48,156 bases of DNA from Roseburia sp. (lineage in GTDB: Bacteria > Bacillota > Clostridia > Lachnospirales > Lachnospiraceae), in NCBI GenBank assembly GCA_023667765.1, contig JAMOZS010000015.1:1-48156 (forward strand), read 5' to 3'. Below are positions 34,007 through 43,875 of the stretch, piece after piece (position 1 is the stretch's first letter; every line of letters begins with the position of its first letter). A program made the translations under genes and the position numbers. Below the pieces are notes generated by a model. It saw nothing but the letters and a program-made list of their open reading frames with translations, was not told the origin of the DNA and did no database searches.

Positions 34007-36049
34007 ATGAGTAGTAGATTACAGAAAACGGATGCTATTGTGGCAATCTATATATTGATAGCTTTTATCATGCTGATTGTTCCGCTGCCGGCATTTCTTC
34101 TGGATGTGTTCATGGCTTTTAATATTGCAATTGCGTTTACTATATTATTTGTGTGTATGTTTACCAAGGAAGTGCTGGATATTTCCTATTTTCCTACAAT
34201 TCTGTTGTTTACCACAATCTTTCGAATTGCCATGAATGTGTCCTCCACCAGACTGATTCTGAGAACCGGTACATCCGGTAATGTCGTAATGACCTTCGGT
34301 GAGTTTGTGGGCGGCGGCGATATCGTGATAGGTGCGATTATCTTTATTATTCTGATTTTGGTGCAGTTCCTTGTCATCAATAAGGGTTCCGAGCGTGTGG
34401 CAGAGGTTACGGCCCGGTTTACGCTGGATGCTATGCCCGGTAAGCAGATGGCTATTGATGCAGACTTAAATACCGGCGCTATCGACGACAGAGAGGCAAA
34501 GCTGAGGCGTGATAAAATTCAGCAGGAGTCAAGCTTCTTCGGTTCCATGGACGGTGCCGTAAAGTATGTAAAGGGAGATGCCGTTGCCGGACTTTTGCTG
34601 ACGGTAGTCAATCTGGTGGGCGGTATTGCCATGGGTATGATGCGAGGCGAAGATATAAGTGGAGCCTTGGAAACTTATGGTATTCTTACAATCGGTGACG
34701 GACTGGTGAGCCAGATACCTTCTCTTTTGATTTCCCTTTCTACAGGTATTCTTGTGACTAAGGGCGGTAAGGAGGCGGAATTCGGTCCTGCTATCTTAAA
34801 ACAGCTGTTCGGCGTGCCGAAGGTCATGTATCTGGTAGGCGGCACTTTAATTTTCTTTGGCATCTTTACGGATTTGAATACCATTCTTTTTCTGGGGATG
34901 GGGCTGCTCTTTATTGTGGGTGGACGAATGATTGCGGGGAATCTGGAGGTGGCCGGAATCGAGCAGGAGGTAGACAGCGAGGAGATGGCCGCAGAGGAAA
35001 TCAGGCAGCCGGAGAATGTGAACAGTCTGCTTCAAGTGGATCCTATTGAATTGGAGTTTGGTTATGGTATTATTCCGCTGGCCGATGTGAATCAGGGCGG
35101 CGATTTGCTTGACCGTGTGGTTATGATACGAAGGCAGATTGCCTTGGAGCTTGGTACAGTGGTGCCGATTATTCGTTTGAGAGATAACATTCAGTTAAAT
35201 CCCAATCAGTATATTATTAAGATAAAGGGCATACAGGTTAGCGAAGGGGAAATTCTTTTTGACCATTATATGGCTATGAACCCCGGCTATGTGGAGGAGG
35301 AGATTACAGGTATTCCCACTTACGAGCCTTCTTTCCATCTGCCTGCCATCTGGATAACGGAGGGACAGAGAGAGAGAGCGGAGAGCCTGGGCTATACGGT
35401 GGTAGATCCGCCGTCCATTATCGCCACTCATCTTACGGAGATTATCAGGCAGCATATTGATGAGCTGCTGACCCGTCAGGATGTACAGAACCTGATTAAT
35501 AATTTGAAGGAGTCCAATCCTTCTTTGATAGAGGAACTGGTGCCCAAGCTTCTGGGTCTGGGTGAAATTCAAAAGGTATTGCAAAATCTGCTGAAGGAGG
35601 GTATCTCCATTCGGGATTTGCTGACCATTATGGAGACGCTGGCGGATTATGCGGGCACAACTCATGATACGGATATTCTCACGGAATATGTGCGTCAGAG
35701 CCTGAAACGCGCTATTTCTGTCAGATATTTTCCGGCCAATGAGACAATCAGCGTGGTAACGCTGGACCCGAAGATAGAGCAGGAGATTATGGCGAGCGTC
35801 AAGCAGACCGAGACAGGAGCCTTTCTTAATCTGGACCCGGCCAGAGCCAGGGCGATTATTGATTCGGTGGGAAGCGAGGTAAAGAAGCTGGAGAACCTCG
35901 GGAAGGATCCCATTGTGATTACTTCTCCTATCGTCAGAATGTATTTCAAGCGGCTGACGGAGGAGTATTACAGGGATTTGGTGGTAGTATCATATAATGA
36001 AGTAGAGACAAATGTAGAATTACAGTCGGTAGGGATGGTGACAGCATAA
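34007..36049 (+). CDS. flhA: Flagellar export gate protein FlhA
   Basis: A 680-residue core of the export gate. The N-terminal half has about eight membrane helices with the FHIPEP-family signature FPTILLFTTIFRIAMNVSST and the cytoplasmic loop KQMAIDADLNTGAIDDREAK. The C-terminal half is the substrate-binding domain (LEFGYGIIPLADVNQGGDLL onward). Full length. The last base of its TAA is the first base of flhF. Confidence 0.98.
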   Translation: MSSRLQKTDAIVAIYILIAFIMLIVPLPAFLLDVFMAFNIAIAFTILFVCMFTKEVLDISYFPTILLFTTIFRIAMNVSSTRLILRTGTSGNVVMTFGEFVGGGDIVIGAIIFIILILVQFLVINKGSERVAEVTARFTLDAMPGKQMAIDADLNTGAIDDREAKLRRDKIQQESSFFGSMDGAVKYVKGDAVAGLLLTVVNLVGGIAMGMMRGEDISGALETYGILTIGDGLVSQIPSLLISLSTGILVTKGGKEAEFGPAILKQLFGVPKVMYLVGGTLIFFGIFTDLNTILFLGMGLLFIVGGRMIAGNLEVAGIEQEVDSEEMAAEEIRQPENVNSLLQVDPIELEFGYGIIPLADVNQGGDLLDRVVMIRRQIALELGTVVPIIRLRDNIQLNPNQYIIKIKGIQVSEGEILFDHYMAMNPGYVEEEITGIPTYEPSFHLPAIWITEGQRERAESLGYTVVDPPSIIATHLTEIIRQHIDELLTRQDVQNLINNLKESNPSLIEELVPKLLGLGEIQKVLQNLLKEGISIRDLLTIMETLADYAGTTHDTDILTEYVRQSLKRAISVRYFPANETISVVTLDPKIEQEIMASVKQTETGAFLNLDPARARAIIDSVGSEVKKLENLGKDPIVITSPIVRMYFKRLTEEYYRDLVVVSYNEVETNVELQSVGMVTA

Positions 36050-37263
36050 TGATCATTAAAAAGTTCACGGCGAAAACGGAAGAGGATGCAGTAGCCGCTG
36101 CGAAGCAGGAGCTGGGAGAAGGCATTGTTATTATGAATGTGAAAAGCGTAAAGCCCGGAGGGTTATTTGGCGTTTTTCGGGCAAGCCAGACAGAGGTTAC
36201 CGTGGCATTGGAGGAAGAGCGGGAAACGCTGAAGCAGCCGGCCAGAGCCGGCACGACTATCAGACCGGAGGAAAGCGTTGAAAGGAAAACAGAGCCGGAG
36301 AAGGCTGCCAGCAGTAATATTGAGAAAAAGCTTGACAGCCTGCAGAGCCTTTTGGAGAGTCAGATTAAAAATGCAGAGCGCATCCAGAAGGAGGAGCTTT
36401 CAGAGGACAGTGGGGTTAGGGAGCCGGAAAATGTCGAAGAGAACAAGGACAAAGCCGAAAACGCCGAGCAGGATAAGTTTGTCCGCCTCCTATATAACAC
36501 GATGATTGATAATGAGGTAGACGAAAAGTATGCCAATCAGATGCTGGAGGATATTGAGAAGAACCGAAAGCCTAATCTGCCCCTTGATTTTATTCTGGCT
36601 AATATCTATCAGAAGATGATATTGAAATTCGGAAAATCTCAGGAGATTACGCCTGCGGAGCAGGGCCCTAAGCTTGTGGTGTTTATCGGGCCTACAGGAG
36701 TCGGTAAGACGACTACGATTGCCAAGCTGGCCAGTGTCTATACAGTGGAGAAGAAGAAAAAGGTGGCCCTTTTTACGACGGATACCTATCGCATTGCGGC
36801 TGTAGAGCAGTTGAGGACTTATGCGGACATTCTGGAGGTTCCGGCCAGAGTGATTTATACCGGTGAGGAATTTGCGCAGGCAATTCAGGATTTTAAAGCA
36901 TACGATTATATTTTTGTGGATACGGCGGGACATTCCTATCAGAATGCCCAGCAGCTGGGGGATATGAAGAAGCTGATTTCCTTTATTGGCGAGGACGTCC
37001 AGTATCAGTGCTTCCTGGTGCTGAGCGCTACTACAAAATATAAGGACTTATTAAAGATTGCAGCAAATTATAAGGATATTACGGATTATCAGATGATTTT
37101 CACGAAACTGGATGAAACGACAACCCTTGGGAGCCTTTTAAATCTGAAGCTTATGACGGACACCCCGATTGCTTATGTGACCTATGGACAGAATGTTCCC
37201 AATGATATTGAACCGTTTAATCCCCAGAAGGTTGTAAAGCGGCTTTTGGGCGGCAGAAGTTAG
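36049..37263 (+). CDS. flhF: Flagellar placement GTPase FlhF
   Basis: A 404-residue SRP-family GTPase that controls flagellar number and place. A basic N-terminal start (MIIKKFTAKTEEDAVAAAKQ) leads to a disordered Glu/Lys-rich segment (~60-145) and the NG domain: GPTGVGKTTTIAKLA, then DTYRIAAVEQLRTYA, DTAGHS and TKLDETTTLGSLLNLK. Overlaps flhA by one base. flhG, its regulatory ATPase, follows. Confidence 0.96.
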   Translation: MIIKKFTAKTEEDAVAAAKQELGEGIVIMNVKSVKPGGLFGVFRASQTEVTVALEEERETLKQPARAGTTIRPEESVERKTEPEKAASSNIEKKLDSLQSLLESQIKNAERIQKEELSEDSGVREPENVEENKDKAENAEQDKFVRLLYNTMIDNEVDEKYANQMLEDIEKNRKPNLPLDFILANIYQKMILKFGKSQEITPAEQGPKLVVFIGPTGVGKTTTIAKLASVYTVEKKKKVALFTTDTYRIAAVEQLRTYADILEVPARVIYTGEEFAQAIQDFKAYDYIFVDTAGHSYQNAQQLGDMKKLISFIGEDVQYQCFLVLSATTKYKDLLKIAANYKDITDYQMIFTKLDETTTLGSLLNLKLMTDTPIAYVTYGQNVPNDIEPFNPQKVVKRLLGGRS

Positions 37264-37291
37264 CGACTGGGTTCATACAAGGAGATAGGGA

Positions 37292-38164
37292 ATGGATCAG
37301 GCAGAACAATTACGAATTATAAAAGCAAATAAACAGAGCAGGCCTCTGGCGAGAGTGATTACCGTGACCAGCGGTAAGGGCGGCGTCGGGAAATCCAACA
37401 CGGCCATTAATCTGGCGATTCAGTTTCGCAAAATGGGTGAGAGGGTTATTATACTGGATGCGGATTTTGGGCTGGCCAATATAGAAATTATGTTTGGAGC
37501 GGTGCCCAAGCACAATCTCTGTGATTTGATTTATCAGGGGAAGAACATCCGGGATATTATTACCTGGGGGCCTTTGGAGGTGGGCTTTATCTCGGGAGGC
37601 TCAGGAATTGCGGGTATGTCGGGCTTAAGCAGGAATTATCTGTCTTATATTATACAGAATCTGGTGGAGCTGGATGCGATTGCCGATATTATTATCGTGG
37701 ATACGGGAGCGGGTATTGCGGATGCGGTATTGGAATTTCTGGTTGCCAGCGGTGAAATCCTTCTGGTGACTACGCCGGAGCCTACCTCCATTACGGATTC
37801 CTATTCTCTTTTGAAAGCGCTGTATCGGCATCCCCGATATCGCGAGGAGATTACCAAGGTAAAGATGATTTCCAATCGAGTGGATAAGGAAGAGGAAGGC
37901 GTTGTGTTATTTAATAAGCTGGATGCGGTGGTAGCTAAGTATTTAAAGATACCGATGACGTATCTGGGCTGTATTCCCTCGGATGTGCAGCTGTCCCGGG
38001 CGGTCATGCAGCAGATGCCGGTGTCGCTTCAGAATCCCCTGGCCAAATCCAGTCTTGCTTATGAGAGGATGGCGCTTAAGCTTTTGGATAAGGAGGAGGT
38101 AGAGCGTCAGCCCAAGAGGGGGATGGCGGCTTTCTTTTCACATATAGTATCAGGAGGAAGGTAG
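37292..38164 (+). CDS. flhG: MinD-like flagellar number regulator FlhG
   Basis: A 290-residue ParA/MinD-type ATPase (YlxH in B. subtilis) that activates the FlhF GTPase and limits flagellar number. It has a deviant Walker A, TSGKGGVGKSNTAINLA, the switch segment ILDADFGLANIEIMFG, and IIIVDTGAGIADAVLEFLVA. The N-terminal ~20 residues (DQAEQLRIIKANKQSRPLA) include the Gln/Arg-containing FlhF-activating peptide. AAGGAGA precedes the ATG. Confidence 0.96.
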   Translation: MDQAEQLRIIKANKQSRPLARVITVTSGKGGVGKSNTAINLAIQFRKMGERVIILDADFGLANIEIMFGAVPKHNLCDLIYQGKNIRDIITWGPLEVGFISGGSGIAGMSGLSRNYLSYIIQNLVELDAIADIIIVDTGAGIADAVLEFLVASGEILLVTTPEPTSITDSYSLLKALYRHPRYREEITKVKMISNRVDKEEEGVVLFNKLDAVVAKYLKIPMTYLGCIPSDVQLSRAVMQQMPVSLQNPLAKSSLAYERMALKLLDKEEVERQPKRGMAAFFSHIVSGGR

Positions 38165-38173
38165 GAGAGAGGT

Positions 38174-38911
38174 ATGGAGCAGGTAAAAATATTATCAAAA
38201 TTTATCAGTGAAGGAATGAAGGTGGAGCTTCAGGCAACAGATAAGCGCACGGATGAACCGGAGGAGAATGAGGAGAGAATTTATCAGAGCCAGGTATATG
38301 ATATCCTGTCGGAGGATACGATTGAGCTTTTGATGCCGATAGAAAAACAGCGGTTAATTCTTCTTCCTATAGACAGGGAATTTGATTTGCATTTTTATGG
38401 CTCCCATGGACTGTATCAGTGCTTTGCAAGGATTGTAGACCGATATAAAAGCGGTAATATTTATCTTTTGCAGGCGGAGCTGACCAGCAATCTGCGCAAA
38501 TTTCAGCGCAGGGAATTCTACCGTTTCAGCTGTGCCCTTGAGATGTGCGCCCGTAATTTAGAGGAGCAGGAAATTGAGGATATAGAGGGAAACAAAAACA
38601 TTGTGCTGCAGCCGGGCCTTCCCTTAAAGAGGAGCATTATTGTGGATATCAGCGGAGGAGGGCTGAGATTTATTTCGAATCAGAGATATGAGCCGGACAG
38701 CTTGTTGTACTGCAGCTATAATTTATTGATAAAGGGCGAACGAAAGCAATACGAGGTAGTCGGGAAGGTATTGGCTACCAGGGAGCTTGAGAATCGAAAG
38801 GGAACCTTTGAACATCGCGTGCAGTACTATAATCTGGATAAGGATGTCAGGGAGGCTATTATTAAGTATATTTTTGAGGAAGAGCGCCGTAATCTGAACA
38901 ATAAAAACTGA
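38174..38911 (+). CDS. PilZ-domain c-di-GMP receptor, YcgR/YpfA-like flagellar brake
   Basis: A 245-residue protein with an N-terminal YcgR-like beta domain (~1-95) and a C-terminal PilZ domain (~100-240). The c-di-GMP-binding motifs are present: the arginine pair in FQRREFYRFS, and IVDISGGGLRFIS (D/NxSxxG). A ~20-residue insert (LEEQEIEDIEGNKNIVLQPG) lies between the motifs. In other bacteria such proteins bind c-di-GMP and slow or bias the motor by contacting FliG or MotA. Here it sits between flhG and cheB, so production is tied to that of the motor. The B. subtilis fla/che operon lacks such a gene at this spot. Confidence 0.9.
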   Translation: MEQVKILSKFISEGMKVELQATDKRTDEPEENEERIYQSQVYDILSEDTIELLMPIEKQRLILLPIDREFDLHFYGSHGLYQCFARIVDRYKSGNIYLLQAELTSNLRKFQRREFYRFSCALEMCARNLEEQEIEDIEGNKNIVLQPGLPLKRSIIVDISGGGLRFISNQRYEPDSLLYCSYNLLIKGERKQYEVVGKVLATRELENRKGTFEHRVQYYNLDKDVREAIIKYIFEEERRNLNNKN

Positions 38912-38929
38912 CGGAAAGGATGTGACAGC

Positions 38930-40012
38930 ATGGACAATGTGAAAAAAATTTTGGTTGTTGATGACTCTGCACTTATGAGAAGGGTTCTTTGTGATATAAT
39001 CAATAGTGACAAGAGATTTCAGGTTGTCGCAAAGGCTGAGGACGGATTAGAAGCTTTTGATTTGCTGTCAAGAAACAGCTACGATGCCGTGGTTCTGGAT
39101 GTGAATATGCCCCGTATGAATGGGCTGGAGCTTTTAAAGGAGCTTCGCAAATATAAAATCCCGGCAAAGGTTATGATGGCCAGCACAGATACCAGAGAGG
39201 GAGCGCAGATTACTCTGGATGCGCTGGAGCTTGGTGCGATGGATTTTATACACAAACCGGAAAAATCCTTTGACTGCCGGGAAGAACAGTTTGTTTCCGC
39301 GATTCTCAATACGCTGGATGCGGTGGCGAACGGTAAGGCGGCAATATCTGTATCGGGTATCGGCAGCAGAGGGAGCAGAGAGTACACCGGCAAGATATGG
39401 GAGCTCGCAGGCAGGCATTCTGCGAAAACCGCCGGAAATAAAGTGGTGGCGATTGCCAGCTCCACAGGCGGGCCGAAGGCATTGCAGTCTGTTATAACGA
39501 GACTTCCAAAGAATCTGGATGCACCTGTATTAATCGTACAACATATGCCGAAAGGGTTTACGGCTTCTCTGGCAGAGCGTTTAAACAGCCTGAGCGATAT
39601 TCGGGTTCAGGAGGCAAAGGAGGGCGACGTCCTGAGAAAAGGCGAGGTATATGTGGCGATGGGAGGCCGCCATATGAATGTGCGAACCATCAAAGGTCAA
39701 TGTGTTATTCACTATTCCGACGAACCGGCAAGAGAGGGCGTCAAGCCCTGTGCCAATTATATGTATGAGTCTTTGGCCGGTACAAATTATGATGAAATTA
39801 TCTGCGTGGTATTGACCGGTATGGGAGCAGACGGTACGGAGGGCATTAAAAACCTGAAAGCAAAAAAGAAAGTGCATGTGATAACACAGAACCAGGAGAG
39901 CAGCGTGGTTTACGGAATGCCGAAAAGCGTGGTAAACGCCGGCTTATCCAATCAGGTTGCAGCTCTGGAGCAGGTGGCACAGGAAATCATTATGCAGGTA
40001 GGCGTAAAATAA
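38930..40012 (+). CDS. cheB: Chemotaxis protein-glutamate methylesterase/deamidase CheB
   Basis: A 360-residue two-domain response regulator that demethylates chemoreceptors. The receiver domain (1-125) has D11-D12 and phosphoacceptor D57 (VLDVNMPRMNG). The catalytic domain has the serine in IASSTGGPKAL, the histidine in QHMPKGFT and the aspartate in LTGMGADGTEG. Full length. No cheR is present in the window. Confidence 0.97.
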   Translation: MDNVKKILVVDDSALMRRVLCDIINSDKRFQVVAKAEDGLEAFDLLSRNSYDAVVLDVNMPRMNGLELLKELRKYKIPAKVMMASTDTREGAQITLDALELGAMDFIHKPEKSFDCREEQFVSAILNTLDAVANGKAAISVSGIGSRGSREYTGKIWELAGRHSAKTAGNKVVAIASSTGGPKALQSVITRLPKNLDAPVLIVQHMPKGFTASLAERLNSLSDIRVQEAKEGDVLRKGEVYVAMGGRHMNVRTIKGQCVIHYSDEPAREGVKPCANYMYESLAGTNYDEIICVVLTGMGADGTEGIKNLKAKKKVHVITQNQESSVVYGMPKSVVNAGLSNQVAALEQVAQEIIMQVGVK

Positions 40013-40054
40013 AATACAAAATGGGGAGCCGGAATCGGCAGAATGGAGGAAAAG

Positions 40055-42136
40055 ATGGACGTTAGCCAATATCTTGAGATTTTCCTGGATGAAACAAAGG
40101 AGCATTTACAGAATCTGAACACCCAGATTCTGGAGCTGGAAGCGGACTCCGAAAACATGGACACAATCAATGAGATATTCCGCGCCGCCCATTCCTTAAA
40201 GGGAATGGCCGGTACCATGGGATATAAGAGGATGCAGAATCTGACCCATGATATGGAGAATGTTTTTTCGGAGGTGCGAAACGGCAATATCAAGGTGCAG
40301 CCGGAGATGATAGATGTTCTTTTCAGCTGTCTGGATGCGCTGGAGGAATACAATAATATTATTCAGGAAACCGCCGATGAAGGAACGAATGACAACGAGC
40401 CTTTGATACAGAAGCTGAATGATATCCTGAAGAAAGATAAAGGGGAGGGGGCAGCGGACAAGAAGGAGCCCGCAAAGACAGCAGATACGTCACAGCAACA
40501 GCAGTCTCCGGAGGAAAGTGAAAAATGGCATGATATCACTTTGGATGACAGCCAAATTCGAGTGATTATGGAGGCTCAGAAGCAGGGGAAAAACGTATAC
40601 GGAATGAATGTGGTGGTACAGGATTCCTGTATTCTGAAAGCGGCCAGAGCCTTTTTGGTCTTTAAATCCGTGGAGGAGAAGGGCGATATTCTGGTGTCGG
40701 TTCCCAGCGCTCAGGATGTGGAGGATGAGCACTTTGACAAGGATTTCACGCTGCTTATCATATCGGAACATGATTTGGACACGGTTATCAGGGCGGCGGA
40801 GAATGTGTCGGAGATTGCCCGGGTAACAGGCGGCGTGCTGGAGCTTGAGAAAACCAAAAACTATCATCCTGTGGAGCCCTTGGAAAATCTGAGGCCCAAG
40901 CTTTCCGAGGCGGCTGCTTCGGAGGATAAGAGAAATAAGCCGGCGGCTAAGACGGAGAAAAAGCAGACCCCCGGCAAGCCCGTGGTGAACCGTACGGTTC
41001 GTGTGGATATAGAAAAGCTGGATGTATTGATGAATCTGGTGAGCGAGTTGATTATTGCGAAGAATTCGCTGGTATCGGCTACCGACCAGCAGCAGGCGGG
41101 GAGCTTCGGCGTCAATGAGCAGATTGAATATCTGGAAAGTGTGACCACGAGTCTGCACGAGTCTGTCATGAAGGTGAGAATGGTGCCTATTGAGAGTGTG
41201 GTAAATAAATTCCCCCGCATGATTCGAGACCTTTCCAAGACGCTGGGAAAGAAGATGGAGCTGTACATGTCCGGTGAGGAGACAGAGCTGGACCGTACCG
41301 TGGTGGATGAGATTGGCGACCCGCTGATGCATCTGCTGCGAAATTCCGCCGACCATGGACTGGAATCTGCAGAGGTACGTGCCCAGAGAGGCAAGCCCCC
41401 CGTGGGCTCAATTTTCCTGGACGCCTATCAGGACGGCAACAATGTCGTAATTGAGGTCAGGGATGACGGTAACGGTATTGACACGGAGGCCGTGAGAGAT
41501 AAGGCTATTGAGAGAGGCTCGATAACGCCGGAGCAGGCGGCCAGTATGTCGGAGAAGGATATTATTAATCTGCTGTTCCTGCCCAGCTTCTCTACCGCAA
41601 AAAAGATAACGGATGTCTCAGGGCGCGGCGTAGGTTTGGATGTGGTAAAGTCCAAGATAGAGTCTCTGAGCGGTGAGGTAGAGGTAAAGAGCGAGCTTGG
41701 CGTGGGAAGTACCTGGACGATTCGTCTGCCCTTGACACTGGCGATTATTCAGGCTCTGATGGTGGTAGTGGGCGGTGAAAAGTATGCGATTTCCCTGGGG
41801 TCTATCCAGACGATAGAGGATATTGCTCCGGATGAGATTAAGCTGGTACAGAATAAGGAGGTTATTAACCTGAGAGGCAGCGTTATTCCTCTTATCAGGC
41901 TGTCCGAGCTTCTGGATATTGCAAGCATCAGAGGGGCGCAGGAGAATCTGACGGTGGTCATCGTAAAGAAAGGCAATAAGATGGCCGGTCTGGTGATTGA
42001 CGAACTGATTGGACAGCAGGAAATTGTTATTAAGTCTCTTGGAAAATATATTAAACGGTGCAAGTTTATCAGCGGTGCAACAATTCTGGGCGATGGCGAG
42101 GTAGCATTGATTCTGGATGCGAATGCGTTAATATAG
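40055..42136 (+). CDS. cheA: Chemotaxis histidine kinase CheA
   Basis: A 693-residue sensor kinase. P1 (~1-110) carries phospho-acceptor H46 in FRAAHSLKGMAGTMG. The CheY-binding P2-like region is about 160-285. P3 dimerisation (ISKLD-like VDIEKLDVLMNLVSELIIAK) follows. The P4 kinase domain has MHLLRNSADHGLES (N box) and DVSGRGVGLDVVKS (G box), and P5 (~555-690) couples to CheW. The start at 40055 is chosen because GGAGG (40045-40049) lies 5 nt upstream. An ATG at 40043 would overlap that site and add four residues. Confidence 0.97.
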   Translation: MDVSQYLEIFLDETKEHLQNLNTQILELEADSENMDTINEIFRAAHSLKGMAGTMGYKRMQNLTHDMENVFSEVRNGNIKVQPEMIDVLFSCLDALEEYNNIIQETADEGTNDNEPLIQKLNDILKKDKGEGAADKKEPAKTADTSQQQQSPEESEKWHDITLDDSQIRVIMEAQKQGKNVYGMNVVVQDSCILKAARAFLVFKSVEEKGDILVSVPSAQDVEDEHFDKDFTLLIISEHDLDTVIRAAENVSEIARVTGGVLELEKTKNYHPVEPLENLRPKLSEAAASEDKRNKPAAKTEKKQTPGKPVVNRTVRVDIEKLDVLMNLVSELIIAKNSLVSATDQQQAGSFGVNEQIEYLESVTTSLHESVMKVRMVPIESVVNKFPRMIRDLSKTLGKKMELYMSGEETELDRTVVDEIGDPLMHLLRNSADHGLESAEVRAQRGKPPVGSIFLDAYQDGNNVVIEVRDDGNGIDTEAVRDKAIERGSITPEQAASMSEKDIINLLFLPSFSTAKKITDVSGRGVGLDVVKSKIESLSGEVEVKSELGVGSTWTIRLPLTLAIIQALMVVVGGEKYAISLGSIQTIEDIAPDEIKLVQNKEVINLRGSVIPLIRLSELLDIASIRGAQENLTVVIVKKGNKMAGLVIDELIGQQEIVIKSLGKYIKRCKFISGATILGDGEVALILDANALI

Positions 42137-42153
42137 GGAAGGGAGAGAGACAT

Positions 42154-42642
42154 ATGGAACAGCTGAATACATTAAACGGTCTGGCATTGACAGGTCAGGA
42201 GAATATAGAGAGGCTTCAGTATATTGTGGTGCGTCTGGGCGAGGAGCAATACGGAATTGACATACGCTATATTGATAATATTGTGCGTATGCAGCGTATG
42301 ACCAGAATCCCCAAGGTGCCCGAGTATCTGAAGGGAGTTATCAATCTGCGGGGAGAGGTTCTGCCGGTTATGAGCATCCGTTTGAAGATGGGTCTGGAGG
42401 CAGACGAGATTACCAGAGCTACCCGTATTATCATCCTGAAGCTGGAGCAGGAGGGTAATGTAGGCATCATTGTGGATGAGGTGAAGGAAGTAATTACCCT
42501 GGACAGTACACAGATAGAGAAGATGGTATATGATTCCAAGGACGGAGCCCCCAACTTTATTAATGGCGTGGGCAAAAGGGGAGGCGAATTAATTTCCCTC
42601 CTGGATTTGAATTCCGTTACATTGGAGGATAACGTACAGTAA
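42154..42642 (+). CDS. cheW: Chemotaxis coupling protein CheW
   Basis: A 162-residue SH3-like adaptor between CheA and receptors. Signatures are QYIVVRLGEEQYGIDIRYI, then RIPKVPEYLKGVINLRGEVL with PVMSIRLKMGL. The frame is open back to 42058 inside cheA, but GGGAAGGGAGAG just upstream sets the ATG at 42154, 17 bp after the cheA stop. Slightly longer than E. coli CheW at the N-terminus (LNTLNGLALTGQ...). Confidence 0.96.
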   Translation: MEQLNTLNGLALTGQENIERLQYIVVRLGEEQYGIDIRYIDNIVRMQRMTRIPKVPEYLKGVINLRGEVLPVMSIRLKMGLEADEITRATRIIILKLEQEGNVGIIVDEVKEVITLDSTQIEKMVYDSKDGAPNFINGVGKRGGELISLLDLNSVTLEDNVQ

Positions 42643-42676
42643 ATTCCCGGGTAAATTAGGTGAAGGAGATTTGCTT

Positions 42677-43312
42677 ATGAGTGATGTTACGCTTGAGAAA
42701 GTATCGACAGCTTATTATGATGTATTAAAGGAATTAGGAAATATCGGTGCCGGAAATGCGATGACTGCGCTTTCTCAGATGCTTCAGTGCAAGGTGGATA
42801 TGCAGGTTCCCCAGGTGAAGCTTTTGGATTTCTCTGAGGTGGGAGCCATGATGGGCGGCGAGGAACAGATTATGGTTGGCGTTTTTCTCGCTGTGGAGGG
42901 AGATATCACCGGCAGCATGATGTTTCTTGTGGAGAGGGGTACGGCTAAGCATCTGGTAAATAAAGTCATGATGGGAATGGCCACGGAAGGCGATGATTTT
43001 AACGATATGGAGCTGTCGGCCATGAAGGAGGTAGGGAATATCATTACGGGCGCTTACCTGAATTCCCTGTCTACGCTGACAAATTTGACAATTTATCCGT
43101 CTCCTCCCGATATTACGGTAGATATGGCCGGCGCTATTTTAAGCGTACCGGCGATTGAGTTTGGTGTGATGGGAGATAAGATACTGTTGATTCAGTCCAG
43201 ATTTTTTGATGAGATAGAGCTGGACGGATATTTCATTATGATACCGGATTTAGAATCCTATGCCAAGATTTTGACTTCCCTTGGTCTGGCGGTAGAAGGG
43301 GTCATTGATTAA
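42677..43312 (+). CDS. cheC: CheY-P phosphatase CheC
   Basis: A 211-residue CheC. Both phosphatase helices are intact: LKELGNIGAGNAMTALS, and SAMKEVGNIITGAYLNSLST, each with Glu and Asn. CheC dephosphorylates CheY-P and is stimulated by CheD, which is encoded next. A TTG at 42671 is nearly inside the ribosome binding site (GAAGGAGA, 42662-42669), so the ATG at 42677 is used. CheC and FliY in the same operon give two CheY-P phosphatases. Confidence 0.96.
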   Translation: MSDVTLEKVSTAYYDVLKELGNIGAGNAMTALSQMLQCKVDMQVPQVKLLDFSEVGAMMGGEEQIMVGVFLAVEGDITGSMMFLVERGTAKHLVNKVMMGMATEGDDFNDMELSAMKEVGNIITGAYLNSLSTLTNLTIYPSPPDITVDMAGAILSVPAIEFGVMGDKILLIQSRFFDEIELDGYFIMIPDLESYAKILTSLGLAVEGVID

Positions 43313-43374
43313 GGCCGCATGGCTGACAGGAAGCATGCATGGCAAAAGAAAAGATTTAAAAGGAAACAAAATCA

Positions 43375-43863
43375 ATGAGCGAAATAATTAAGGTTGGAAT
43401 GGCAGATTTAAATACATGTAAGAGTCCTGACGGCATTACGACATTGGGGCTGGGTTCCTGTGTGGGAGTGGCAATCAGGGATCCGATAACAAAGATAGGA
43501 GGATTAGCCCATGTGATGCTGCCGGACAGTACTACGATAAGAAACAGTCAACAAAATATCGCCAAGTTTGCAGATACCGGTATTGTGGAGTTGGTGAGAC
43601 GTATGGAGCTTTTGGGGGCAAAGCGTGTCCGCATGGTGGCTAAGCTGGCGGGAGGTGCCACCATGTTTGCCTTTAAGACCAAATCAGATATGGTAATGAT
43701 AGGAGAGCGGAACGTAGCCGCCAGCAAGCAGAAGCTGAAAGAGCTGGATATACCGATAATAGCAGAGGATACCGGCGCTAATTACGGACGGACTGTTATC
43801 TTTTTTCCGGAGACAGGGCAATTTGTTATCAGAGCGGTCGGCAGACAGGAGACAGTTATTTAA
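43375..43863 (+). CDS. cheD: Chemoreceptor glutamine deamidase CheD
   Basis: A 162-residue enzyme that deamidates receptor glutamines and binds CheC. The catalytic cysteine C29 (TLGLGSCVGVAI), histidine H46 (GGLAHVMLP) and threonine T23 are all in the family positions. Its ending (GRTVIFFPETGQFVIRAVGR) is typical. AAAGGAAA lies before the ATG. 62 bp separate it from cheC. Confidence 0.96.
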   Translation: MSEIIKVGMADLNTCKSPDGITTLGLGSCVGVAIRDPITKIGGLAHVMLPDSTTIRNSQQNIAKFADTGIVELVRRMELLGAKRVRMVAKLAGGATMFAFKTKSDMVMIGERNVAASKQKLKELDIPIIAEDTGANYGRTVIFFPETGQFVIRAVGRQETVI

Positions 43864-43875
43864 CAGGTGGGATTT

